Assembly: GCA_001579985.1 (NCBI GenBank)
Contig: LRSR01013600.1
Location: 1 to 34,199, forward strand
DNA: 34,199 nucleotides
From: Hypsibius dujardini
Lineage: Eukaryota > Tardigrada > Eutardigrada > Parachela > Hypsibiidae
Direction: 5' to 3'
Shown here: positions 1-12,508 of the stretch, one piece after another
How positions within the stretch are numbered: position 1 is the stretch's first letter
How the letters are laid out: each line of letters begins with the position of its first letter
Program-made: the position numbers and the translations under genes
Notes under the pieces: model-generated
What the model was told of the DNA's origin: nothing
Databases searched by the model: none
Seen by the model: the letters and a program-made list of their open reading frames with translations, nothing else

Positions 1-55
1 CAGACAGACAGACAGACAGACAGATAAACAGGCAGACAGATAAACAGACAGACAG
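1..55. repeat. (CAGA)n tract
   Basis: Tetranucleotide microsatellite running off the left edge, with AAAC and GGCA variants. Confidence 0.95.
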
Positions 56-2265
56 TGACGTACCATTTTTTTTCGGGAACTTATTCCGTCGTTAAGTATT
101 GGTCGGTAGTCAGGGGGAGAGCAGACACGTGAGACGAAAAGTGAGAGAGAGAGCGAGAGTGAAGTCGGTAAATGGAGACTCAGGATACGCTGCGAGTTCT
201 TTTAATGGCCGTTTCCCGGTGATTTAGTGCTGATGCGCACTTGCCCAAAATATCCCGGCACCACAAAAGAGAGAGAGAGACAAGACAATGGCTAGCACGG
301 TGGTAATTAAGCAAACGTGGGACGATTTATGATCTCCCCAAACGGTCCACATAAAAATCAGACACCAGGCAGGAAAAAGGCGGGATCGCCGGTGCGGAAA
401 GATGATGGCAGGCAGGCATGCAAAGATGCAGATCGAAATGGGCAATAACAATAATCCACACACACTGCTTGCTTGCCTGCAACCTGACCACGTATGATCC
501 CTCCTCGCGCCTCACTTTTCGCACGCCATTATCGCGGCCATAACAATTATCTACAAAGAAACAAGATAGGCGTAGGACGCTCCCCGGGGAAAATCGCCGA
601 TAAAAAAGCGATAAACCGGTAAACAAATCCCTTTATAAACAGTCCACAGACAATAGTAAATCAGCAGTTCCGACGGTTTCAGACATCAAACTCGCGCGTG
701 AAATATACCGGCAGGCGGATGTCTGAATCCAGACAAAGTCGTCGCTGGTGAGATTTAATGAAATATCCTGATCAACCTCAACTGACCACGGCGATTTTTG
801 TCGTCGGCAGACGCATCCAGACAAAGGGAGGGATTTTTGCTGCTGTAGTCGTTGGCTTTTTCTCATGCAAAAACGGCAGATAATCCGAGCCGCGAAGAAG
901 TGAGGCGAAGAATAGACAAAACGGGCAGAAAAATGCCGGATAAGAAGGAAAGGCAATCTGGCCCCTCGCTTCTCTGGAGGGGGGAATTATTCAGAGAATT
1001 CAGCGATGATTATGCCTGCCTTGTCTGTCCCTCAGTCAGGTCCGGCAGAAAGATCAGCTCAGCAGATGCGTCGTCGCGAGACATGACGTCTAAACTGGCC
1101 GTTGGTCTGCCTGCCTGTGTGCCGGCCTTGTCTGTCTGTCTACCCAGTGTCCATCGGCTCTCCAGGCGAGATTTCGTTGATGGATTGGGACGAGATTGAT
1201 TCCAGCTCTCTCCACAGACACACATAGACAGAGAGACAGACACCGAGAGAGATAGAGGAAGGATGATGACTAAAAGCTGACGCGTCAAAAGGCGAGCTTG
1301 GCAATCAGGAATGATGATATTTTCTGCAAGGGCCAGCAAGCAAGCAGGATCTTTTCAAAAGCCATCATCCTGTCAATTTATTCGCGGCCACGACGACGGT
1401 TGTTGATGCCTTGATGGGTGCTTTTGTATGTCTGTATGCTTATATACAGAGAACGGATCCGTCCACTTGCCTTCCAAATAAGTCGCGCCGCCGAAAGATG
1501 TCTGCAGATGGTCACGGCCAGATTAAGGCAACCGCCGAATTGATATATGTAAAGTAAAGTGGATGGAAAGGACTAGAGGAAAATTGGCAAAACGAAAAGC
1601 CCAAGACAGACACGTCAGTCAGGGTGGCAGACAAACAACTGTGTCTGAAGGGACGTCTGAAAGTCGGAAAATTGGTGTAGGACTTCGAGGACTTCCTTGA
1701 GGACTCTCATTAAAATTCAGGCATCAGCCGTTGGTAGGGCACGCTCAGGCAGACAACAAAACCGCGCTTCAGACATGCTTGAACGCTCCCAGTAGCGCAA
1801 CAAACGACAACTGACTGGAAGTGTGAGGCTACTCTAGAAGGGTTTTCGGAAATTTTTGTCTGTGTTCGTGCGTGACTGCATTGTTGTAGTAGTGCGAATT
1901 TGTAGACCGTACATTCCTGAGTACTCGAGAGGACCCCAATTTCTGCGGTGTGTGTGTGTGTGCGTGTATGTATTCTCTCAGGCATTCTCTGCCTGTTGAG
2001 CTGCTGATAAGGATAAGGGGGGATTTGCTTTTCCTTTGTTTTGATGATATAGAAGAGCCTTTTGGCTTTATCAGACGAGCATGCGGATTGTATATGCTTA
2101 GGCATGGCTTCCTTATCAGGGCGCCACTGCTTTATCAACATGGCCCGTTTCCTGCGCAGTGAGAAGCCTGGACTTGAGAGATGCATAACACGTGTGCATA
2201 CATGGGGATACCTTCGACATACTTCAAGACAAACAAAGATCAGCGATCGAAACAGAAGAAATATA

Positions 2266-2362
2266 GGCAAGCAGGCAAGCAGACAGCAGCAAACAGACAA
2301 ACAGATAAGACTGCCACAAGACAGACAGGCAGGCAGGCAGATAAGCAGACAGACAGACAAAC

Positions 2363-2402
<40 letters not shown>
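2266..2402. repeat. (CAGA)n/(GGCA)n tract
   Basis: Interrupted at its left end, nearly pure from 2346. Produces long open frames on both strands that are artefacts of the period-4 repeat. Confidence 0.95.
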
Positions 2403-3272
2403 TTGTGTTTAGAAACTTTTTATCCTGACCTATAATGTTTGTTGTCTCTAATGTGACCTGGAAAAAGGAATGTTGCAGGCGCGGTCGATGCGATATGCCG
2501 AAGAAATGAATTACGACCATCGTCGTGACCGCCGTCGCGCCACTCTTCTCCACGTGGAAGTTCTCTGCTCGGTTAACTGCGGCGCGTTGGATGTTTACGA
2601 ATGTGGTTTTCGGATTGTTTAGAGTTCCATAAAACTCAAAAGGCAAACAGAAATTGTTACGGCTGTCAAGTGACAAACGGTGATTTAACCTATCTGTGTG
2701 AGGTTCGGTGTGGTGGTGTGGTCAAAAGGATCGTGCTGCAGGACTGCACCGGACACCGGGGGCAAATTAAAAGCGCGCTCAGTTATCCACACGGCGATAA
2801 ATCACCCAACTAAATTGTTCTGTCACATCATCCTCAACTCATCGCTCTAACGCTTTTTGCGATGCTGCGTTTCGAATTGATCCCTAGGGAATCCTTTTTT
2901 GATAATACGAAAATTAAAAATTAGATGTCAATACGTATTTTTTTCGCAGTAAGAAAGCTTAGTGTGTTTAGTCCGTACTCGGTACCGAGCAATCGCATCT
3001 GCATAGTGCCATGGATAAAGCAGCCGGCTCTACTCGTGGGAAGTTTCAGAATTGTGACCGGACATGCCCCACATCTTTGACATGTTTTTCGGAATTTGGC
3101 GTTCCTTAGTGCGACAGGCTAAAAAGAATTTTGTCTGTTTTGCCAATTCGCAACGTATGTACTTTAGTTGTGATAGCCTCACTGAAACATGGTCTCGGGA
3201 CTGTCGTTTCTCCAACAAATGTCTTGCTGACTGAAAGTAATCTATAGTCTGTCTCTGCATCCCTCCTTCCCT

Positions 3273-3273
3273 C

Positions 3274-3343
<70 letters not shown>

Positions 3344-3358
3344 GCCTGCCTGCCTGCC
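3273..3358. repeat. (CTGT)n tract ending in (CTGC)n
   Basis: Nearly pure CTGT with a short CTGC end, downstream of the CaMKII gene. Confidence 0.95.
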
Positions 3359-3440
3359 CTTCCTCTGTCAGTTATCGGTTTTCCGAGCTTGAACTAGCAG
3401 CTGGGTTCTCTTTTTACATCCACAGGCCAAGACGTTTAAA

Positions 3441-3446
3441 TTTATT
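3441..3446 (-). terminator. Candidate CaMKII polyadenylation signal
   Basis: AATAAA on the minus strand about 780 bases after the CaMKII stop codon. It is one possible end of a long 3' untranslated region; no transcript evidence. Confidence 0.25.
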
Positions 3447-4226
3447 AAAAATAAATAAAAAGCAAAAGCAGCATATACACAAGATAAAACACATAACTTC
3501 AACCCCATCAGCAGTATAAAAGCTAAAACCATGTGTGTGTGTGTGGACCGAAAAAGGGGGAGAGAAGAGAGAAAGGAGAAAGATCATCACCACAAAAAAA
3601 ACACCAGAACCAGCCCAATTAAAACATTGAAATCCACCCCGGCACTGAACCGATAGTCTGTCTGTCTGTTTGTTCGCAGACAGACAAGCACAGGTCAGCT
3701 CAAACACAAAGAGGTAGATGAGGGGGAGGAGGGTAGCGAACTATCGCGGGGGAACAACAAAAACGTGCGTTATAAACTCCACAAATAAAATTCGAACATT
3801 TTTTTCTTTGAAAAATCTACTGAGAGAGAAGGAGAAAGAGAGAGACTGCGACTAGACTGGAATATATTCCGGGCTCCACATGCGCAAGCTTGTACAGTAG
3901 AATCCTCTCTCTCGCGAACGACGACGACCCCCAAAAATAGAAAGCTGCCCGGAAAAGACTGCCGCGGTACACGAAGAGGGGAGGGGGGGGAGGACGATTA
4001 TAGTCGAGGATTACGAAGAGTTTGCTCGTTCGCTCTCCCGTGTCTCTCGAATCTCTTCTCTCATTTTTTACACATCAGCGCGGCTGCTCACAGGTGAACG
4101 AAGGAAAGGAGGAGATACTTTGCTGCGCGTACTGATGCGATTGTGCCGGATACGCTAAGCTGCTGGAACGAAGAATTCGGGCCTCTGGAAGTCGGTGGCT
4201 TCCCGGACTGATTGGATGGGGTGTTT

Positions 4227-4347
4227 TTAGGAGGCCTTGCCGGTGACGCGACCGCCGGACCGGTGGGAGTGGACCAGCAGCCAACGGGAGTCACGCTTCT
4301 GCCATACCCGGGTCTCTTCGAACTGTTGGGTTCCCGCTGCGCCAGTT
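4227..4347 (-). CDS. CAMK2: CAMK2 last coding exon
   Basis: 121 nt to a TAA stop. Read in the phase left by exon 11 it gives [20 protein letters not shown] then [27 protein letters not shown] and the HSHRSG segment match the hub end SEETRVWHRRDGKW of vertebrate CaMKII. A longer open frame in another phase covers the same bases and is a shadow. Confidence 0.9.
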
Positions 4348-4452
4348 CTGAAAAAAGGGGGAACGTTAGACTGTACACTCGATCAGTCAGACAATCCACA
4401 GACAGACAGACAGATTGACAGATTGACAAAGATACAGACAGGCAGGCAGACA

Positions 4453-4491
<39 letters not shown>

Positions 4492-5342
4492 TCGACAAAG
4501 AGACAGACATACAAGCAGGTAGACCGAGAGACAGGCAGATAGACTAAGATTCAGATATTCAGATAGAGAAGACAAACAGAGAGCCAGACAGTTATCCATC
4601 AATAGGATGCATATTCAAGCAAGATTAAAAAACGCCCGCCCGGTACGCATTAAGACAATGCTTTAGTCACCAGACAAACAGACGTCCACAGATAGGGATG
4701 CTAAACATAAGCCAGCACAAACACGGACAAACAGTTGGATAGTCAGTCAAACAAGCGAACAGGCCGCGAGTGGGACGCAGACAAGGCATGCAATGAGACG
4801 GAAACAGCCAGACATAAAAAATGCAGTGGACAACACTGATTCCAGACAAAGAGACAGCTGACTCTGATCAACAATCGACCAAGTTTAATCGGCAAGAACA
4901 TGACTGCCGTACTTGTCGACAAACTGGTCTAGCCGGACGTAGGAGATGCAGGCAGAGTCCTCGCCGATGATCTGGATGTTGGGGTGTAGCATCGTCGAGC
5001 GGATACTCTTCAGGTTCCGATATACGTCTAAAAAAGCAAGCATGATGCACTCGTTCACGCCAGAGCAGTCCTGAGTTGTTTCAGCACACAAGCTTACGAT
5101 TTTCAAAGTAAAACTTGTGGAAATCCATGCCCTCGACTAGATTGCTCAAGGACTCAGGCTCGAACGCTGTCATACTGGGATCGCAGAATTTTCTGAAATA
5201 TACCAAAACCGGAATTAACAGAAGGCACCAAGATGAGGAACATATAGAAAAGACACGCAGGTGTACACTAACTCATACGAATTAGCAAAAAAACACAACC
5301 AGGCAGGCAGACATGGAGGCAGATCAACATCTACAAAGATAT

Positions 5343-5381
<39 letters not shown>

Positions 5382-6271
5382 GGCAGGCAGACAAACAGGC
5401 AGGCAGACAAACAGGCAGGCAGACAAACAGGCAGGCAGACAGACAGGTACAAAAGAAAGACAGACGAACAAATCGGGAGATAAGTAGACAAACAAACAGG
5501 CCAAGAGACAGGCAGACAGATTGACAGACAGTCAATGAAACAGATCGGCAGACAGACGGCGAGGCTGACATGCAGACAGACAAACAATCAGACAAACACA
5601 CCGCATCACTTACGAGTACTGTTCATACGCGCCGGTGGCAATGGAATCCAGGAGAGCCTGCGTGACCCGAACAATCTCGAGCCGCTTCGCCGTAGTTTGG
5701 TTATCTCGCGGGAGGGAAGAGGAAGAGGAGTAGCCGGTGTCGCCGCGATGGTGGCCGTTGTCCAGGTGGTTGGTCTGGCCGCCAAATCCGGCCGCTGGGA
5801 ACGGCAGCTTTGGCGTCTCACAGCCGTCCTCTTCGGTGATGGTGTCGGTGGAGGTGGGTACGGTGACGTTGTTCAGGTCGAGGTTGGCCAGCGGTACCGC
5901 ATCCGTAACCTCGCCCACCTTCTTGGCCGTCAGGCTGCGGCTGTTGGCGTCCATCTTTGGTATGGAGAAGTTGCGAGTGGCCAACATGGTTGTAAGAATC
6001 GCGCCCTATCGAAATAAAAAATGGGACAGTTATCACAAATTCAGGCACGGAGCAAGTGAGATCGTACAAGGGAAGCAAAAAAAAGGCAGCAGACAACTGA
6101 AACGAATCGAACGGTTCTTTCCTTGCATAATAATTGATACAAACACGGTTGGGGATCTGTTTGTCTTCTCCATGCCTCCCTGCCCTCTGCTTGCCTGCAT
6201 GTCTGCCTGCATGTCTGCCTGCATGTGGGTCTGCCTATGTGTCTGTCTGTCTGTCTGTTTGTTTGTTTGTT

Positions 6272-6315
<44 letters not shown>

Positions 6316-6886
6316 GGTGTCTGTCTGTCTGGCTCTCTGTTTGCTTATCTATCTTTCTCTCTAATCTTCGGGTTGTCTGACACGCAATTCAGCAGTAAAT
6401 GTTGACTGTCACACACACTGAATTCTATATTATTTTTCGAACACGCCCAAACTGAAAGCTGATCTCGCTGGAGAAAATCAGACACCACAAACGCCCACCA
6501 GGATTGGACCGGAAGGGCGGACACATTTACGTAAGCGGAGAACGGTTGCCCGTCTGTTCATCAACGGAATCTATTTTGACACGAGAGTGCCGTCAACTAA
6601 CGACATAGTTGTAATTGTAATACTCTGACAGGTCTGGTTATTCATTTTCCCGGCTCAAAAGGGTGGCGAACAAAAGGAGGAAAAGTTCAAAATCGTGTAA
6701 GAGAAACCCATGCGACCGCAGACATGCAAAAAACACGAGGTCCAGCCGAAAGATCGATGACAGTTATTCTCGGCGTCCAGAGAGTGTATAATTAATCGTG
6801 TTATTCTGACGTCAAACGATCTTTTTTGACGAGGAAAATCTTTAAAATCGTTAACCAATCAGTTTCGATAATCAATGCTTCTACTC

Positions 6887-6922
<36 letters not shown>

Positions 6923-9900
6923 GCTTGTCTGCATGTCTGTCTGTCTGTCTGTCTGTCTGTCCACCTGCCTGCCTGCATACATGCATAAACGTCCGCCTCA
7001 ATTTGTACTATAACTCGTGAAAGATAATGAACAAGGCGCATGAAAAGATCCAAAAAAAGTGCAGAATGTCGGGGGGAATAAGGCGTTTCTTTCGTCTCTA
7101 CTGAAGGTCTACAATCTACACCCTCTCTGTCAACATGAATCTCCAAAAGCAGCAACCAATCAATTATAACCGAAACAAATGGAAACGAAGGTGCACACAC
7201 AATCAAGCAAAACATTACGCAAAATCAGCCAATCAATCGATCAACATGCCAATAAATTTCTCACTTCCTTCTGCCTCAAATCAGTCAATCAAGCGCAAGA
7301 AAGCACACGGTAAAAGTCCCCAAAAAACACGCCCGCAAATAGGCAACAAATTTACCGCAACAAGAAGGAGCCAGACGAAGGCCACTCCACACCGGGCGCA
7401 GACATAGTCCAGCACCACCCGCCAAAAGCCGCTCCTCGCCAACAGCTCATCCGTACTGCCTGCCCCGGAGGAGGAGGACGAGCTCAACAACATCTCCTCA
7501 CTACTCGATCCGGCTCCCCCGCCGCCACCTCCTCCCCGGCCAGCCGACGAAGTGGAAGACAACACCGACCCGGAGTGTGAAGAAGGTGACGGCGGGAACC
7601 TCCTTGCCGCCTCAACCAGCCGCGGCGGAGCCACAGGCAAGACAATCAACACACCCAGACACAGACAGAAAAAGCACCTCCATGAGGCTCCGGTCGATGA
7701 CGGCGGCGGTCGCCGTGGCCATCGGCGAGCTCCGCACCGCTCCTCCATGCTCGTGGTGACTCGAAGCAGCGCCTCCCGCGAGGAGGTCGCCGCCGCCACC
7801 TTTCTGGTCCTTAGTCAGCTGGACAATCTGCGTCAGCGTCCGCGGAGAGAGAACCGGGGAGGAGACGGCACTCCGGCTGCTGCTGCTGGTCGTCGTTGTC
7901 GTTGATGAAGACGGCTTCTTCGGTGGGAGTGGATTGCTGTTGGATGATGATGATGATTCCGGAGGAGAAGCTCGCCGACGGTCATTATGTGGGGAATCGA
8001 GGTTCTTGGCCGTGTCGGAGCTGTTCTTCCGCTGCTCACGCTTCTCCGCCGATGAGGACTTGAATAACTTGCCCCATTCCATTTAGCCTGCCGTGCTTCC
8101 TTCCACTCCTGACTGAGAGAGCGGAGAAAAAAAACGACCGACTCGGACGACAAACTTGCTCCACAAATAGAGACGCCGCGCGGAAGGAGTAGTAGAAAAA
8201 AATCATTACACCATCGCAAGGTTCGTCCGTCGTCCGCCTCTTTCTCTCTTTCTCTCGGCTTTCTTGATGAACACACTTTCCGTCCTTCCGTGTCTTCCGT
8301 GCATGCGTATGTCTGTGTCTGTGTAAACTGTGAGCAATTCAGACACAGACATACTCCATCCATATCACGTAATTAGCTATTAATAGGAGACGCTTCTTGC
8401 GTTCGGGGCGGCACGTCGCGGTCTTCCAAGTGAGAGCTCGCCGCTCAGTCGTCTTCGAGAACTTCCGTAGTCTCTCTCTTATACGTATCTGTCTGTACGG
8501 TATATGCGATGAGAAGAACGTTAGTTCGAGCCCTTCTACTCCTTCAGCATTCCGAACATGCTCGCGTTCGTTCGTCTTGACTGCCCACTTGCAGTCAGGG
8601 CTGCGGTCTGTCAGTCGATCATCATCATGAGCTCTGCTGCGGCTCATCTTCACGTTTAGATCTTCGCGGTGATGTGAATTCCTGCACTTCCGGCATCTTC
8701 TCCTTCCTGCTTGCCTTGATTCCGTTCACGACATTGTTCCGTCTGTATTGCGTAGGCGGGCCCGCGCCCAACAACTACCGGTGTCAGTCGGTCGGGTGAC
8801 ATCTGGCAAAACGCAGCTCAAGTGTAGAACATTTCCGCTAATGAGCCCGACTCTGACACAGAACACAGACCGACAGACAAACAGAGAGTAGAGAACATTG
8901 CATCCGGAGAACGGATGGTTCATTTCATTTTTTCTAGGGATTCGCACTCACGCAGCTGAGGGGATTTCTCAAGGTTGGTGGCGCCACAGTTGATATCATG
9001 GGGGGGGGGGCGACAACCGGTGGAACAGACAAATGTGAAGACAGATCAACAGAGAGGTAGACAGACAGATAGGCAGTCAAGCAGACAGGCAAAGAAACAT
9101 GCCGACAGGCAGGCAATCAGGCAGACAGACAAACAGAGGGGGACATATACAGCTATACAGAGGGACAAACAGGCACAGACAGACAGATAGACATACAGTG
9201 ATACACAGACAAATAGACTGACGAGACGGAACATATATACAGAGGCCGATGAACAAACAGACAGACAACAGCTCTATCAGTCAAAGATCCAGACACAAAT
9301 AAACAACCGATCACGCCGCTAGGCTCTCATCTCAAGCCGATCCAACCCACGAGTCCATCCGTCTTGGAAGACAGCTCTACAGCTGTGCTTAGAGATTAAT
9401 TGCCACGCCCGATTTCTTGTTCCACTCGCTCACATTACGTAACCGCCCTTTCCCTCTATGCTCGCATTTCATCCATCCTTGATCGCCGCACACTTTATCC
9501 ACCAGTATACGGAGAACAAAACGGCGCTGTTCTTCCATCAGGAGCACTATCCAGGGGTTTAACGACGTGATTCCGTTAACTTCCTCGTCTTCCCCCCCCC
9601 CCCGACAACAGAAGCAGCAACAGCGCCCAGCGAAGGGGAAAAGCTTCCCTCGTGTGTACGGATTACGTGATATGACGATGATGATACGTGTATGGCATCA
9701 TTCACACACATCATACACACTGCACTCTCTTTGGCCTGTGTGTGTAGTTGTGCTGTGATGATTAAAGCCCTTCAACTCAACATGATGGCTCCCCGCGCGC
9801 TCTTTCATCCCGCAAATCGCTTATCGGCAACAGCAGCAGCGGTCTTCCCTCCCTCCAGTCAGTCCATCCTCCGTCGCGGAAGCCGCGCGTCAACTCGCTA

Positions 9901-12452
9901 ACGATGCACACATAACTGGACGGACGGACGGCAGAAAAAAACACATTCCCTACCGTCCGGTGTGTGCACGCGCGCGGTGCTCTCATTACACTCTCTCTTC
10001 ATCCTCATCTTATCCCGCGTAGATGAGGAGGAGTCATCCAGCAGCCGTACTTCGAGTGGCGAGAAGCCGGAAGGGATGGTGATCCGATCGTGTGAGGCGG
10101 ATGGAAGCCATCTGTCGAAGAGCTCGCAGCGAGACAAATTGCAGACTGACAAACAGTGAAGTCATCCGCAATCGCATGCGGTCAATCAACCGATCAAGCG
10201 GAACGTCATGACACTCAATCGAGCAATCAATCGAGCGGAACTCGTTCGTGGTGATTTCATTCGCTCACGTGTCGAGTGAGTGTGCAACGAAGAATGAGGG
10301 ATCTGTCTGTCTGCGCATGACCTGCCTGTGGGTTTGTCGACTTCGAATTCTGGTTGTCTGACTGCTTATGCATAAGTCTGTCTGTCGTCCTATCTTACTG
10401 CAGCAATGAAAGTTTGTAGCTGTCTGTCTATGCATGCTTTTGTTTGCAGCCAACATTTGTCTACCCGCCAACCTGTTCTGCCTTCCTTCTGTCTGTCTGT
10501 TTGCCTGCTGTCTGTCTGCCTGTCTATTTGTCTGTCTATCCCTGTGTCTGTCTGTTCACCTACCTTCGAGTCTGCTTGCCTATCCATCCAGCTATGTCTG
10601 TGTGTCTGTTTGCCGGGTCGCAGACCCCCTCGTAAACTCCCAATCCGGCCCTTTCTCCCGACCCATTTGATCGATCAATAGACATCGAACATGACATTCC
10701 ACTACACTACACACAACCCCAACTCAACAGACACACAGAGAGTCATGCAGCGAACCAGAGACACGCGGGAGAAAGAGAGAGCGAAAGCGCCGTGTGTTGT
10801 TTGCTTAATGTGCTAAACGAAAGGAAGCCGGTCCCGCCATATATTACTACCCGGCGGCGATGGCGGCGGCCACAGCGGGGAAACTCGGTTCGCACCTCAC
10901 ACGGGACGAGACAAGAACGCGAGGAGAGGGATGAGGAAAAGCACACTCATATAGGCAAGAAGAGACTTCAGTCGCTACTAATCGATCGATAAGCTACACA
11001 TGTTAGAGCTCCCCCCCCCCCCGACCGACCGACGAGGAGGGTGGAACTCTTCCGCCGCCGCTGACAACAGTGACACTCCATTAAACAGACATGCGAGAGA
11101 AAGGGAGAGGGAAAAATGAGTCGACCTCTGAGGGCTCAAAAAAAGAACCTGCGCGAGTTTCGGGTTTCCCGTTTCAAGGGAGACCACGATTAAGGACGCT
11201 TCTCCTTCTCCCTCCCCGCTCCCGTTCAGCCGTGCGGTGCAATTTTCGCAACATGAAATGCCTCTGATCAACATGGGAACACAGACATCGGTCTGTCTTT
11301 AGCCGATCACACAACGGCGAGGCTAACGATGCAACATGATAGGAGTTGATCATGGGGGAATTATATGGGAAACGGCAGAACAAAACACATCAGTACAACA
11401 ATAAACATAACAATCAAGCAATCAATCTAACCGGACCCTAAACCAATTAGGATTTTATATTTGCTTTCCATTTTCGCTGCATACCGCAATTTCAATTTAA
11501 TATTTGACTTATTAAATTTCATGAAATAAAAAGACTCCAGCAGAATACAAAAATTCTTTATACAATTAATGAAATTAACAACACGAAGATAAACGACCAA
11601 AACAAAGAGTATTTATTCCGACACCTTGGTTTATCGATACTCCAAATATTTAAACATAGACAAAACATAATAAGAATTTTAAGTAGGCCATCAAAGTAAA
11701 ACTCAAGTGATTAAATTTAAAATATATATTAAACAGAAAACAGATCATTCCAGTCACTCGATCAATGGCTGAAATCAATTCCATCTAGGACTAAATATTT
11801 TTCACATACCTTTTATTTTAGTTTTAATAAGAGAAGTAAAACGATCGATAATCACGAGAGAAAAAGCGCAGCAATTTAAAAAATCCAAACGCATTGGAAG
11901 AACCACAGCGATTGTTTACCTTCACTCTCCCCCCCCCCATTCACAAAAAGTTTTCCATGGGATCGGAGATGGACAATAAAAAGCATCCGGAAGGGCGGCG
12001 CACATATGTTACTCACACTCCAGTCACAAAGCGTCGTCGGTACCTTAAGTTTCCGTCGGGCATTGAAGCGTTTCAAGCATTCGACCGTCTGTTGACGGTG
12101 CATCTTGGAGGCGATATCGTCGCGCCGTTGAATCCACACGTGTTTCAGGGCTTCCGCCGAGGTGATGCGTTTGCGGGGATCCGTGCTCAGCATCTTCCCG
12201 ATGAGGTCTTTGGCCTCCTTCGTCACAGTGTCCCATTCGGGTGAGGGGTACTCAAAGTGGCCGCTCTTTATCTGCGCGTACAGTCGGCTCTGGTCTTCGT
12301 CCCAGAAGGGCGGATATCCAACCAGTAAAATGTACAGGATAACACCTGAAATTCAATCCTGGGAACTTAACAAAAGTCTAACTTTCTGTCTAACTTTGTC
12401 TGTCTGTCTGCCTGCCTGCCTGCCTGTCTGCCTGTCTGCCTGCCTGTCTGCC

Positions 12453-12508
<56 letters not shown>

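Larger units (their letters stand above)
56..4226. other. Region downstream of CaMKII, no gene recognised
   Basis: About 4.2 kb with simple repeats, a CA tract near 1950 and purine-rich runs (GAGAGAGA near 265 and 3830). Open frames here have no family resemblance, and the longest are driven by the tetranucleotide repeats. Probably includes the CaMKII 3' untranslated region at its right end. Confidence 0.6.
6006..12043 (-). other. CaMKII intron 8 (6.0 kb)
   Basis: By far the largest intron, separating the kinase from the linker and hub. It holds four tetranucleotide tracts, the CpG-rich candidate alternative first exons (7356-8082), a further GC-rich stretch to about 8650 that could be their promoter, GC-rich stretches near 9850-10150 and 10800-11250, and an AT-rich part (11400-11880) in which I see nothing. 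Confidence 0.8.

Noticed and set aside
1710-2360. 216-residue minus-strand frame
   Set aside because: The N-terminal part is the CTGT repeat and the rest is low-information sequence with a CA tract; no family resemblance.
2062-2676. Long open frames full of RQTD or SVCL repeats on both strands (also at 4387-4602, 5215-5601, 12162-12734, 30636-31069 and elsewhere)
   Set aside because: A period-4 repeat of CAGA/CTGT has no stop in any frame and translates as a four-residue repeat. These frames are products of the microsatellite.
9954-10111. Possible extra exon in the big CaMKII intron (acceptor GACAG, donor GTAGGG, minus strand)
   Set aside because: Length of 158 nt would shift the frame between exons 8 and 9, and both strands are open, so coding sense is not clear. 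It could be an untranslated exon.
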